A stretch of DNA of 5,093 bases from DATAYA01 sp036272815 (GTDB taxonomy: Bacteria > Pseudomonadota > Alphaproteobacteria > Acetobacterales > Acetobacteraceae). The first letter of the stretch is position 1. Every line of letters begins with the position of its first letter. Below, in pieces: positions 1 to 5,093 of the stretch. Below the pieces are notes generated by a model. The model saw nothing but the letters and a program-made list of their open reading frames with translations. It ran no database searches and had not been told where the DNA came from. The position numbers and the translations under genes were made by a program. The stretch lies in assembly GCA_036272815.1 (NCBI GenBank), contig DATAYA010000323.1:1-5093 (forward strand), read 5' to 3'.

Positions 1-1861
1 CGATCTCCGGCTCGGCGACTATGCCGCGGATCCAATCGATCGCCGCCTGCGCCTGGCCCTGGTCGGTCGCCGCGACCTTGATCGTGCCGTCATCCTCGAT
101 GTCGATCTTGGTGCCGGTTTGCTCGGTGATCTCGCGGATCACCTTGCCGCCGGTGCCGATCACTTCGCGAATCTTCTCCTTCGGCACGTTGATCACGGTG
201 ATGCGCGGCGCCGTTGCCGCCACCCCGCCGCGTGCGCCCGTCAGCGCCTTCGCCATCTCGCCCAGGATGTGCAGCCGTCCCTCGCGCGCCTGGTCGAGGG
301 CCACCCGCATGATCTCAGGCGTGATCGAGGTGATCTTGATGTCCATCTGCAGGCTGGTGACGCCCGCCTCGGTGCCGGCAACCTTGAAATCCATGTCGCC
401 GAGATGGTCCTCGTCGCCCAGGATGTCGGAGAGCACCGCGAAGCCGCGATCCTCCTTGATGAGGCCCATCGCGATGCCCGCGACCGGCCGGCCGAGCGGC
501 ACGCCCGCATCCATCAGCGCGAGCGAGCTGCCGCAGACCGTCGCCATCGAGGAGCTGCCATTGCTTTCAGTGATCTCCGAGACGACCCGCAACGTGTATG
601 GGAACTTCTCCTTGGCCGGCAGCAGCGGGTGGATGGCGCGCCAGGCGAGCTTGCCGTGGCCGATCTCCCGCCGTCCCGGGCTGCCCATACGCTTTGATTC
701 GCCAACGGCATAGGGCGGGAAGTTGTAGTGCAGCATGAAGTGCTCGCGGTATTCGCCCTCGAGCGCGTCGATGATCTGCTCGTCCTGCCCGGTGCCGAGT
801 GTCGCGACGCACAGCGCCTGGGTCTCGCCGCGGGTGAACCGCGCCGAGCCGTGCGCCCGCGGCAATACGCCGACCTCGGCCACGATCGGGCGGACGGTCT
901 TGGTGTCGCGCCCGTCGATGCGCAGGCCGGTCTCCAGGACCGCCGAGCGCACCACGTCGTATTCCAAAGCCTCGAACGCGGCGTCGATCCCGGCGACCTC
1001 GCCGCCCTCGGCGGCGATCGTCTCGGCGGCGGCGCGGCGGGCGGCGGCGACGGCATCGCGCCGGGCCGCCTTCTCGCGGATCTGGTAGGCGCTCGCGATC
1101 GGCGCGCGGGCCAGCGCATCGACCCGCTCGGCAAGCGCGCGCTCGGCCGCGGACGGCTCGGGCAGCGCCCACGGCTCCTTCGCCGCGTGCTCGGCCAGTT
1201 CGATGATCGCCTGGATCACCGGCTGGAACGCCTGATGGCCGAAGGTGACGGCGCCGAGCATCACGTCCTCGGGCAGTTCGCTCGCCTCGCTCTCGACCAT
1301 CAGCACGCCCTCGGCGGTGCCGGCGACGACGAGGTCGAGGTCCGACTTCTCCGCGTCCGTCGCGGTCGGGTTGAGCACGAAGCCACCGTCGATGCGGGCG
1401 ACCCGCGCCGCGCCCACCGGGCCGAAGAACGGGATGCCCGAGAGCGTCAGCGCCGCCGAGCAGCCGACCAGCGCCACGATGTCCGGATCGTTCTCGAGAT
1501 CATGGCTGAGCACGGTCGCGACGATCTGCACCTCGTTGCGGAACCCCTCGGGGAACAGCGGGCGGATCGGGCGGTCGATCAGGCGGCTGACCAGCGTCTC
1601 CTTCTCCGAGGGCCGGCCCTCGCGCTTGAAGAAGCCGCCCGGGATCTTGCCGGCGGCGAAGGTCTTTTCCTGGTAGTTGACGGTCAGCGGGAAGAAATCC
1701 TGCCCCGGCCGCGCGCTGCGGACGCCGACGACGGTGCAGAGCACGATCGTGTCGCCATAGGTCGCGAGCACGGCGCCGTCCGCCTGGCGGGCGATCTTGC
1801 CGGTCTCGAGCACGAGCTTGCGCCCGCCCCAGTCGATCTCTTTACGGAAGTAGTTGAACAT
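1..1861 (-). CDS. pnp: Polyribonucleotide nucleotidyltransferase (PNPase), lacking 3' end
   Basis: Phosphorolytic 3'-to-5' exoribonuclease, trimeric, often part of the RNA degradosome; it also adds tails in reverse. I translated 620 codons without a stop or frameshift; the frame leaves the window at base 1. Domains seen: first RNase PH core (about residues 1-145) with FFKREGRPSEKE (77-88), an Ala/Glu-rich helical linker (about 150-310), second RNase PH core with FTRGETQAL (342-350), GRREIGHG (396-403), SNGSSSMATVCG (433-444) and LGDEDHLGDMDFK (481-493). Asp485, Asp491 and Lys493 match E. coli Asp486, Asp492 and Lys494; Arg397/Arg398 match 398/399. A KH domain follows (about 553-615), with GxxG loop GTGG at 569-572 rather than GKGG. 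The S1 domain, about 80-100 residues, should lie beyond the edge. An in-frame ATG at 1867 would add two residues but sits too close to the Shine-Dalgarno, so 1861 is preferred. Secure call. Confidence 0.98.
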   Translation of the reverse strand, partial: MFNYFRKEIDWGGRKLVLETGKIARQADGAVLATYGDTIVLCTVVGVRSARPGQDFFPLTVNYQEKTFAAGKIPGGFFKREGRPSEKETLVSRLIDRPIRPLFPEGFRNEVQIVATVLSHDLENDPDIVALVGCSAALTLSGIPFFGPVGAARVARIDGGFVLNPTATDAEKSDLDLVVAGTAEGVLMVESEASELPEDVMLGAVTFGHQAFQPVIQAIIELAEHAAKEPWALPEPSAAERALAERVDALARAPIASAYQIREKAARRDAVAAARRAAAETIAAEGGEVAGIDAAFEALEYDVVRSAVLETGLRIDGRDTKTVRPIVAEVGVLPRAHGSARFTRGETQALCVATLGTGQDEQIIDALEGEYREHFMLHYNFPPYAVGESKRMGSPGRREIGHGKLAWRAIHPLLPAKEKFPYTLRVVSEITESNGSSSMATVCGSSLALMDAGVPLGRPVAGIAMGLIKEDRGFAVLSDILGDEDHLGDMDFKVAGTEAGVTSLQMDIKITSITPEIMRVALDQAREGRLHILGEMAKALTGARGGVAATAPRITVINVPKEKIREVIGTGGKVIREITEQTGTKIDIEDDGTIKVAATDQGQAQAAIDWIRGIVAEPEI

Positions 1862-1870
1862 GCGCATCCA

Positions 1871-1875
1871 TCCTC
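1871..1875 (-). promoter_or_regulatory. pnp ribosome-binding site
   Basis: GAGGA on the minus strand lies 9 nt before ATG 1861. The alternative in-frame ATG at 1867 would be only 3 nt away, so this site decides the start in favour of 1861. Two further out-of-frame ATGs (1877 and 1871) overlap the region. Confidence 0.75.
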
Positions 1876-1893
1876 ATGGTTGCGCGAACGGGG

Positions 1894-1910
1894 CAGACGT
1901 CGCCGGTCTG
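1894..1910 (-). repeat. Small inverted repeat close to the pnp ribosome-binding site
   Basis: CAGAC (1894-1898) pairs with GTCTG (1906-1910) around a 7-nt loop. An alternative pairing, GGCAG (1892-1896) with CTGCC (1914-1918), uses overlapping bases, so two exclusive folds are possible about 17-20 nt upstream of the Shine-Dalgarno. The stems are short; chance is a real alternative. Confidence 0.22.
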
Positions 1911-1947
1911 ATCCTGCCTTGGCTGTCTTGCGGGCCACGGCACCTCG

Positions 1948-1981
1948 GGCCGCATGGGCCGGGCCACACCATCGTGCGGCC
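1948..1981 (-). repeat. Inverted repeat in the pnp leader (7-bp stem, 20-nt loop)
   Basis: GGCCGCA (1948-1954) and TGCGGCC (1975-1981) are exact reverse complements about 90 nt before the pnp start. The large loop can itself pair through GGCC runs. A leader stem of this kind would be a candidate for the double-stranded RNase III target known upstream of E. coli pnp, but nothing in the sequence proves it. Confidence 0.3.
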
Positions 1982-2030
1982 GGAACCATGTCGCCGGAAG
2001 CGCCGTCGCGGGTCCCGCCAAAAGGGCCAA

Positions 2031-2109
2031 GTTGCCGGATCGGCCGTCAGCACGTCCACCGCATCCGCGGCGTTGCCGGGCATACGCGCCCCCGGCCAGC
2101 GGTTGCCGG
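2031..2109. repeat. Three copies of the octamer GTTGCCGG
   Basis: Exact copies begin at 2031, 2072 and 2102 in plus-strand reading (CCGGCAAC in the transcript), spaced 41 and 30 nt apart. The third overlaps the arm of the 9-bp hairpin and the second overlaps the 6-bp stem. They could be protein or sRNA contact sites, or a result of biased base composition. Confidence 0.3.
2075..2096 (-). repeat. Second inverted repeat in the pnp leader (6-bp stem, 10-nt loop)
   Basis: GCCGGG (2075-2080) pairs with CCCGGC (2091-2096). It lies 8 nt from the stronger hairpin on its transcript-downstream side. GC-rich six-base stems are common by chance in such DNA, so the significance is low unless conserved in relatives. 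Confidence 0.3.
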
Positions 2110-2127
2110 CGTCCCCATGACGCCGGC
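2105..2127 (-). terminator. Perfect 9-bp GC hairpin after rpsO (possible terminator or 3'-end stabiliser)
   Basis: GCCGGCGTC (2105-2113) and GACGCCGGC (2119-2127) are exact reverse complements around a 5-nt loop. In the transcribed direction the stem begins 43 nt after the rpsO stop. No U-tract follows it (the next transcript bases are AACCGC), so it is not a canonical intrinsic terminator. It may instead protect the rpsO 3' end, form part of the pnp leader, or simply reflect high GC. The structure is seen directly; the function is inferred. Confidence 0.4.
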
Positions 2128-2170
2128 CCCACCCGCGCTCATATAGTCGCGAGCAGGCGATTTCGCATCC

Positions 2171-2440
2171 TCAGCGACGCAGGCCGAGACGGCCGATCAG
2201 CGCCGTGTAGCGCTGCGCGTCCTTGTGCTTGAGGTAGTCGAGCAGCCGGCGGCGGCGGCCGACCATCATCAGCAGGCCGCGGCGGCTGTGGAAATCCTTG
2301 GCGTGGGTCTTGAGGTGCTCGGTCAGGCTGCCGATCCGCTCGGACAGCAATGCGACCTGCACCTCGGGGCTGCCGGTGTCGCCGGAGCCTGTCGCGTAGT
2401 CCTGGATGAGCGCCGTGCGGCGCTCCTTCTCGATCGACAT
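2171..2440 (-). CDS. rpsO: 30S ribosomal protein S15
   Basis: Primary binding protein of the 16S rRNA central domain; it recognises the three-way junction of helices 20-22 and helps form an intersubunit bridge. The protein is 89 residues, the usual length, and entirely alpha-helical in type. Known RNA contacts of the family are all present (numbered with the initiator Met): Thr22, Gly23 and Gln28 in DTGSPEVQVALL for the junction, His42, Asp49 and Ser52 for helix 22, and Tyr69 in RRRRLLDYLKHKD. The C-terminus LIGRLGLRR is nearly identical to the E. coli ending. The start at 2440 is set by GAGGGAG at 2455-2449, an 8-nt spacer away, lying just behind the truB TAA. In E. coli S15 represses its own translation through its leader; here only 19 nt separate it from truB, so that leader structure cannot be present in the same form (inference). 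pnp follows after a 309-nt gap. Confidence 0.98.
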   Translation of the reverse strand: MSIEKERRTALIQDYATGSGDTGSPEVQVALLSERIGSLTEHLKTHAKDFHSRRGLLMMVGRRRRLLDYLKHKDAQRYTALIGRLGLRR

Positions 2441-2448
2441 CGGGGATT

Positions 2449-2455
2449 CTCCCTC
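2449..2455 (-). promoter_or_regulatory. rpsO ribosome-binding site
   Basis: GAGGGAG lies 8 nt before ATG 2440 and 4 nt after the truB stop codon. It is a strong Shine-Dalgarno, as expected for a highly expressed ribosomal protein, and its position lets ribosomes ending truB start rpsO. Confidence 0.8.
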
Positions 2456-2459
2456 GGGG

Positions 2460-3380
2460 TTAGAGAAGGCGCTCGGGCTTGAGCAGGCCGTCGGCCAGCC
2501 GGCACAATCCGATCACGCGCTCCCCCGCCATCGCGCGCACCGCCCCGCTCTCGGGATCGGCCGCTTCCGGAATGCGCCCCATCAGCGTGACCAGGCTGAT
2601 CGCCTGGCCCTGCCGCAGGGCGCCGATCTCCGCCGTCGTGAGGGCCAGCGCCGGGATGTCGGCCAGCGCGGTCGCCACGGGAAGCAGGAGGTCCGGGGAA
2701 GTGGGCAGGGTATCCTCCCCCCGCGCGCATTTGTCCAGCCCGATTGATTGCGCCTCCGTAAAAGGACCGACCCGCAGCCGGCGCAGCGCGGCGATATGGC
2801 CGAGACTGCCGCAGGCGCGGGCGAGGTCGCGGGCGAGGCTGCGCATGTAGACGCCCTTGCCGGATTCCACCTCGAAGACCGCCGTGTCGGCATCGGGGCG
2901 CTCGACCAGCTCGAAGCGGTCGACCCGCGCCGGGCGCGCCTCCAGCACCGGCGGCCGTCCCTCGCGTGCCATGTCATAGGCCCGTTCGCCGGCGACCTTG
3001 ATCGCCGAGAACACCGGCGGGATCTGCATGATCGCGCCGCGGAAGGCCGGCAGTGCCGCGATCAGCGCCGCGTCGTCGGGTCGCGCTTCGGTGGTCTCGA
3101 TCACCTGTCCGTCGCCATCGTCGGTGTCCCGCGCCTCGCCGAAGCGCAGCGTGAAGCGGTACAGCTTGGTGCCGTCCATCACGTAGGGGACGGTCTTGGT
3201 CGCGGCCCCGAGTGCCACCGGCAGCACCCCCGTCGCCAGCGGGTCGAGTGTGCCGCCGTGCCCGGCTTTCTGCGCGTCGAAGCCGCGGCGGACGCGGTTG
3301 ACGACGTCGGTGCTGGTCAGCCCGGCGGGCTTGTCGATGATGAGCCACCCGTCGATCGGGCGGCCACGGCGGCGGCGCAT
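2460..3380 (-). CDS. truB: tRNA pseudouridine(55) synthase TruB
   Basis: Isomerises U55 in the T-psi-C loop of tRNAs to pseudouridine and also acts as a tRNA-folding chaperone. The protein is 306 residues, close to E. coli TruB (314). The N-terminal part carries GWLIIDKPAGLTSTDVV (residues 11-27), then KAGHGGTLDPLATGVLPVA (38-56) with the catalytic Asp46. The TruB insert region has QIPPVFSAIKVAGERAYDMA (119-138), and the second half of the core has SGKGVYMRSLARDLA (173-187) and RRLRVGPFTEAQS (200-212). The C-terminal ending GLCRLADGLLKPERLL fits a short PUA-like tail. An in-frame TGA at 3398-3396 rules out an upstream start; a GAGGA motif sits 12 nt before ATG 3380, a rather long spacing. The gene ends with TAA at 2462-2460, 19 nt before rpsO. 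Assignment is secure; fine C-terminal domain limits are inferred. Confidence 0.97.
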   Translation of the reverse strand: MRRRRGRPIDGWLIIDKPAGLTSTDVVNRVRRGFDAQKAGHGGTLDPLATGVLPVALGAATKTVPYVMDGTKLYRFTLRFGEARDTDDGDGQVIETTEARPDDAALIAALPAFRGAIMQIPPVFSAIKVAGERAYDMAREGRPPVLEARPARVDRFELVERPDADTAVFEVESGKGVYMRSLARDLARACGSLGHIAALRRLRVGPFTEAQSIGLDKCARGEDTLPTSPDLLLPVATALADIPALALTTAEIGALRQGQAISLVTLMGRIPEAADPESGAVRAMAGERVIGLCRLADGLLKPERLL

Positions 3381-3392
3381 GGTCGGGTTGTG

Positions 3393-3397
3393 TCCTC
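3393..3397 (-). promoter_or_regulatory. Probable truB ribosome-binding site
   Basis: GAGGA overlaps an in-frame TGA upstream of truB and lies 12 nt before ATG 3380. The spacing is longer than ideal, so truB initiation may be moderate or partly coupled to rbfA. Confidence 0.5.
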
Positions 3398-3417
3398 AGT
3401 CGGAGCGGGCGACGCGT

Positions 3418-3852
3418 TCAGCCTCGGCCGTGGGGGACTTCCGTCCTAGCCGGCGTTGGATCCAAATCCCGCGCAACCTCTGGCGCCCGCAGCAACGCCT
3501 CGATCCGCGACGCAGCATCCAGCGACACGTCGGCCGAGAAATGCAGCTCCGGCGCCACCCGCAGCCGCACCGCGCGCGCCACTTCGCCGCGCAGATACGC
3601 TGCCGCCCGGCCGAGGGCTGGCAGCAGCGCCGCCGCGTCCCCGCGCCCGAGCCGCGAGACGAACACCGTCGCCTGCCGCAGATCGGGGCTCATCCGCACC
3701 TCGGCGACCGTGACCTGCACGTCCGCCAGCTCCGGGTCGCGGAAGCCGCCGCGCGCGAACAGGCCGGCGAGCACATGCCGCACCTCCTCGGCAACCCGCA
3801 ACTGGCGCTGCGACGGCGCGCCGGACGCCGCCCGTGCGCGCCCGCCTTTCAC
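3418..3852 (-). CDS. rbfA: 30S ribosome-binding factor A
   Basis: Small KH-fold assembly factor that binds the immature 30S subunit and helps mature the 5' end region of 16S rRNA; it is also linked to cold adaptation. The protein is 144 residues, slightly longer than the E. coli protein (about 133). Family signatures seen are SQRQLRVAEEVRHVLA (residues 14-29), VTVAEVRMSPDLRQATVFVS (48-67) and RLRVAPELHFSADVSLDAAS (97-116), ending in the conserved RIEALL. The first 13 residues and the last 20 or so (Pro/Arg-rich) are the usual variable tails. The start is GTG at 3852, supported by AAGG at 3863-3860 with a 7-nt spacer; the ATG at 3866 is out of frame and opens only five codons. infB ends 10 nt upstream and truB starts 37 nt downstream, as in many proteobacteria. 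Translation probably depends on ribosomes finishing infB (inference). Confidence 0.95.
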   Translation of the reverse strand: MKGGRARAASGAPSQRQLRVAEEVRHVLAGLFARGGFRDPELADVQVTVAEVRMSPDLRQATVFVSRLGRGDAAALLPALGRAAAYLRGEVARAVRLRVAPELHFSADVSLDAASRIEALLRAPEVARDLDPTPARTEVPHGRG

Positions 3853-3866
3853 GCAGCCGCCTTCAT
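3849..3866 (-). other. Five-codon reading frame bridging infB and rbfA
   Basis: ATG at 3866-3864 overlaps the infB TGA as ATGA and encodes MKAAA. Its own TGA (3851-3849) overlaps the rbfA GTG as GTGA. Whether it is translated is unknown; no Shine-Dalgarno of its own was checked beyond the infB coding end. It may be a reinitiation relay or pure coincidence. Confidence 0.3.
3860..3863 (-). promoter_or_regulatory. rbfA ribosome-binding site deciding the GTG start
   Basis: AAGG on the minus strand overlaps the last base of the infB TGA and lies 7 nt before GTG 3852. It supports that non-ATG start and suggests translational coupling to infB. Confidence 0.65.
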
Positions 3867-5093
3867 GCCGGGATCAGCTCGGTCTCGTAGCACTCCACCA
3901 TGTCGCCTTCGCGCAGATCATGGAAGTTCGCGAACGACAGGCCGCACTCGTAGCCGCGCGCCACTTCCCGCACGTCGTCCTTGAAGCGCTTGAGCTGGGA
4001 GAGTTCGCCCTGATGGATCACCACGCCGTCGCGCAGCAGCCGCACGCCGGCACCGCGCCGCACCAGCCCCTCGGTCACCATGCAGCCGGCGACCTTGCCG
4101 GTCTTGGTGATGTCGAACACGCGGCGGATCTCGGCGTAGCCCAGGAAGTTCTCGCGCTGCTTCGGCGCCGTCTTGCCGCGCACCATCGCGGCGATGTCGT
4201 CCGCCACCTGGTAGATGATCGAATAGTAGCGGATGTCGACCTGATCGCGTGTCGCCAGTTCGCGGGCCTGCGCCGTCGCGCGGACGTTGAAGGCGACGAT
4301 CATCGCCCCCGACGCGCGGGCAAGCTGCACGTCGCTCTCGGTGATCTGGCCGACACCGGAGAGCAGCACCCGCACCTTCACCTCCTCGGAGGCCTGCTTG
4401 AGTACGGTGGCGGCGATCGCCTCGGCGCTGCCCTGGACGTCGGCCTTGACGACGACCGCGACCTCCTTCTGGTCGCCGGCCACGATGCGCGCCAGCATCT
4501 GATCGAGCGTCCCGCGCCCTGCCGCCACGCCGGCGGCAGTCTTGTCGCGCAGCTTGCGCTGGCGGAACTCGCTGATCTCACGGGCGCGGCTCTCGTCCTC
4601 CACGACGGTGAACGGCTCGCCGGCCGCCGGCACCGCGCCGAGACCGAGCACCTCCACCGGCGTCGAGGGCTCGGCCTCGCGCAGCGCCTGGCCGCGGTCG
4701 TCGAGCATCGCCCGCACCCGGCCCCACTCGGCCCCGGCCACCACGATGTCGCCTTGCAGCAGGGTGCCCTTCTGGACGAGCACGGTCGCCACCGGGCCGC
4801 GGCCGCGGTCGAGCCGGCTCTCGATCACCGCCCCCTCGGCGCTACGCTCGGGATTGGCGCGCAGGTCAAGCAGCTCGGCCTGGAGCAGGATCGCCTCCTC
4901 CAGCTTGTCGAGCCCGGTGCGCGCTGTCGCCGACACTTCCACGTCCTGCGTCTCGCCGCCCATGTCCTCGACCACGACCTCGTGGCTGAGCAGCTCGGTG
5001 CGCACCCGCTGCGGGTTGGCGTCGGGCTTGTCCATCTTGTTGATGGCGACGATGATCGGCGCGCCCGACGCCTTCGCGTGGCGGATCGCCTCG
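3863..5093 (-). CDS. infB: Translation initiation factor IF2, C-terminal part (5' end outside window)
   Basis: Cytosolic GTPase that delivers initiator fMet-tRNA to the 30S subunit and promotes subunit joining. The frame enters at the window edge with no start; 409 codons are visible before TGA at 3865-3863. The first residues hold the G4 guanine-specificity motif NKMD (visible residues 18-21, after IIVAI), followed by a G5-like VSAT. Next comes the domain II beta-barrel (SRLDRGRGPVATVLVQKG), then domain III, then the C-terminal initiator-tRNA-binding domain with LKRFKDDVREV and GYECG (Cys at visible residue 383), which corresponds to E. coli RFKDDV/MECG. G1-G3 and the variable N-terminal domain lie upstream, so about half of a typical alphaproteobacterial IF2 is missing. 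An internal ATG at 5035 lies inside the G domain and is not the real start. No frameshift is seen. It is the first visible gene of the unit, and rbfA follows after 10 nt. The family call is very secure. Confidence 0.98.
   Translation of the reverse strand, partial: EAIRHAKASGAPIIVAINKMDKPDANPQRVRTELLSHEVVVEDMGGETQDVEVSATARTGLDKLEEAILLQAELLDLRANPERSAEGAVIESRLDRGRGPVATVLVQKGTLLQGDIVVAGAEWGRVRAMLDDRGQALREAEPSTPVEVLGLGAVPAAGEPFTVVEDESRAREISEFRQRKLRDKTAAGVAAGRGTLDQMLARIVAGDQKEVAVVVKADVQGSAEAIAATVLKQASEEVKVRVLLSGVGQITESDVQLARASGAMIVAFNVRATAQARELATRDQVDIRYYSIIYQVADDIAAMVRGKTAPKQRENFLGYAEIRRVFDITKTGKVAGCMVTEGLVRRGAGVRLLRDGVVIHQGELSQLKRFKDDVREVARGYECGLSFANFHDLREGDMVECYETELIPA

Larger units (their letters stand above)
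1862..2170 (-). other. rpsO-pnp intergenic leader (309 nt, no recognised gene)
   Basis: This is the only long gene-free stretch. It holds a perfect 9-bp hairpin, two or three weaker inverted repeats, three copies of the octamer GTTGCCGG (plus-strand reading), an 11-bp odd palindrome GCGGGTCCCGC at 2008-2018, and the pnp ribosome-binding site. The only AT-rich spot is ATATAG at 2141-2146. It could serve as a -10 element on either strand, but I see no matching -35 box. In E. coli this position carries the rpsO terminator, the pnp promoter and an RNase III-cut leader stem used in PNPase autoregulation; a similar role here is inference from position only. The small reading frames across it match no family I recognise. 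Confidence 0.75.

Noticed and set aside
2008..2023. Terminator formed by GCGGGTCCCGC and the nearby TTTT
   Set aside because: In the transcript the T-run comes before the palindrome, not after it, so the order is wrong for an intrinsic terminator of minus-strand genes.
1842..2132. Minus-strand 96-codon frame overlapping the pnp start
   Set aside because: It needs a GTG start without a clear ribosome-binding site, is Gly/Arg/Pro-rich, and runs out of frame into the pnp coding region.
119..2146. Long plus-strand open frames opposite pnp (119-697 and 728-2146)
   Set aside because: They are codon-aligned with pnp on the opposite strand, where stops arise only from the sense codons TTA, CTA and TCA, which are rare at this GC. 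The two are split only by a single TCA serine codon of pnp at 697-695. Their translations are low-complexity Arg/Ala/Leu-rich sequence with no family signature.
2139..2150. Promoter around ATATAG (TATAGT on plus, CTATAT on minus)
   Set aside because: It resembles a -10 element on both strands, but no -35-like hexamer lies at 16-18 nt on either side, so direction and reality cannot be decided from sequence.
2748..3449. Plus-strand open frame of 233 codons opposite truB
   Set aside because: Also codon-aligned antisense to a clear, fully conserved gene; explained by GC-rich codon use.
3196..3984. Plus-strand open frame of 262 codons across truB, rbfA and infB ends
   Set aside because: It crosses three real genes on the other strand, is Arg/Pro/Ala-rich and matches nothing recognised.
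1..5093. Mobile elements, CRISPR arrays, tRNA or rRNA genes, or a novel defence-type system
   Set aside because: No spaced repeat arrays, terminal inverted repeats, transposase-like proteins or RNA-gene signatures were seen; all five genes are conserved housekeeping genes in the usual order.

Overview
The window is a conserved translation and RNA-decay gene block from a high-GC bacterium. All five genes lie on the minus strand, so transcription runs from high to low coordinates: infB (3' part only), rbfA, truB, rpsO and pnp (missing its 3' end). The visibly high GC, this gene order, and protein wording such as the PNPase start MFNYFRKEIDWGGRKLV and S15 HAKDFHSRRGLL point to an alphaproteobacterium. 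Rhodospirillales, perhaps near Acetobacteraceae, is my tentative placement; it rests on remembered family resemblance, not on a search.

Layout: 5093-3863 is the C-terminal half of initiation factor IF2, from the G4 motif of the GTPase domain to the natural stop. 3852-3418 is ribosome-binding factor A, starting at GTG 10 nt after the infB stop. 3380-2460 is tRNA pseudouridine-55 synthase TruB. 2440-2171 is ribosomal protein S15, 19 nt after truB. 2170-1862 is a 309-nt gene-free leader with several inverted repeats. 1861 to the window edge is polynucleotide phosphorylase, complete through its KH domain but cut before S1.

How the genes fit together: IF2 places initiator tRNA on the 30S subunit, RbfA matures 16S rRNA in the same subunit, and S15 is an early 16S-binding protein. 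TruB modifies the tRNA T-loop, and PNPase degrades and processes RNA 3' to 5'. Short spacings and ribosome-binding sites touching upstream stop codons suggest one translationally linked unit from infB to rpsO. The long gap before pnp suggests that pnp has its own regulation.

I found no previously undescribed system. The items most worth a second look are the rpsO-pnp leader and a five-codon reading frame that bridges the infB stop and the rbfA start. The long plus-strand reading frames are antisense shadows of the real genes.
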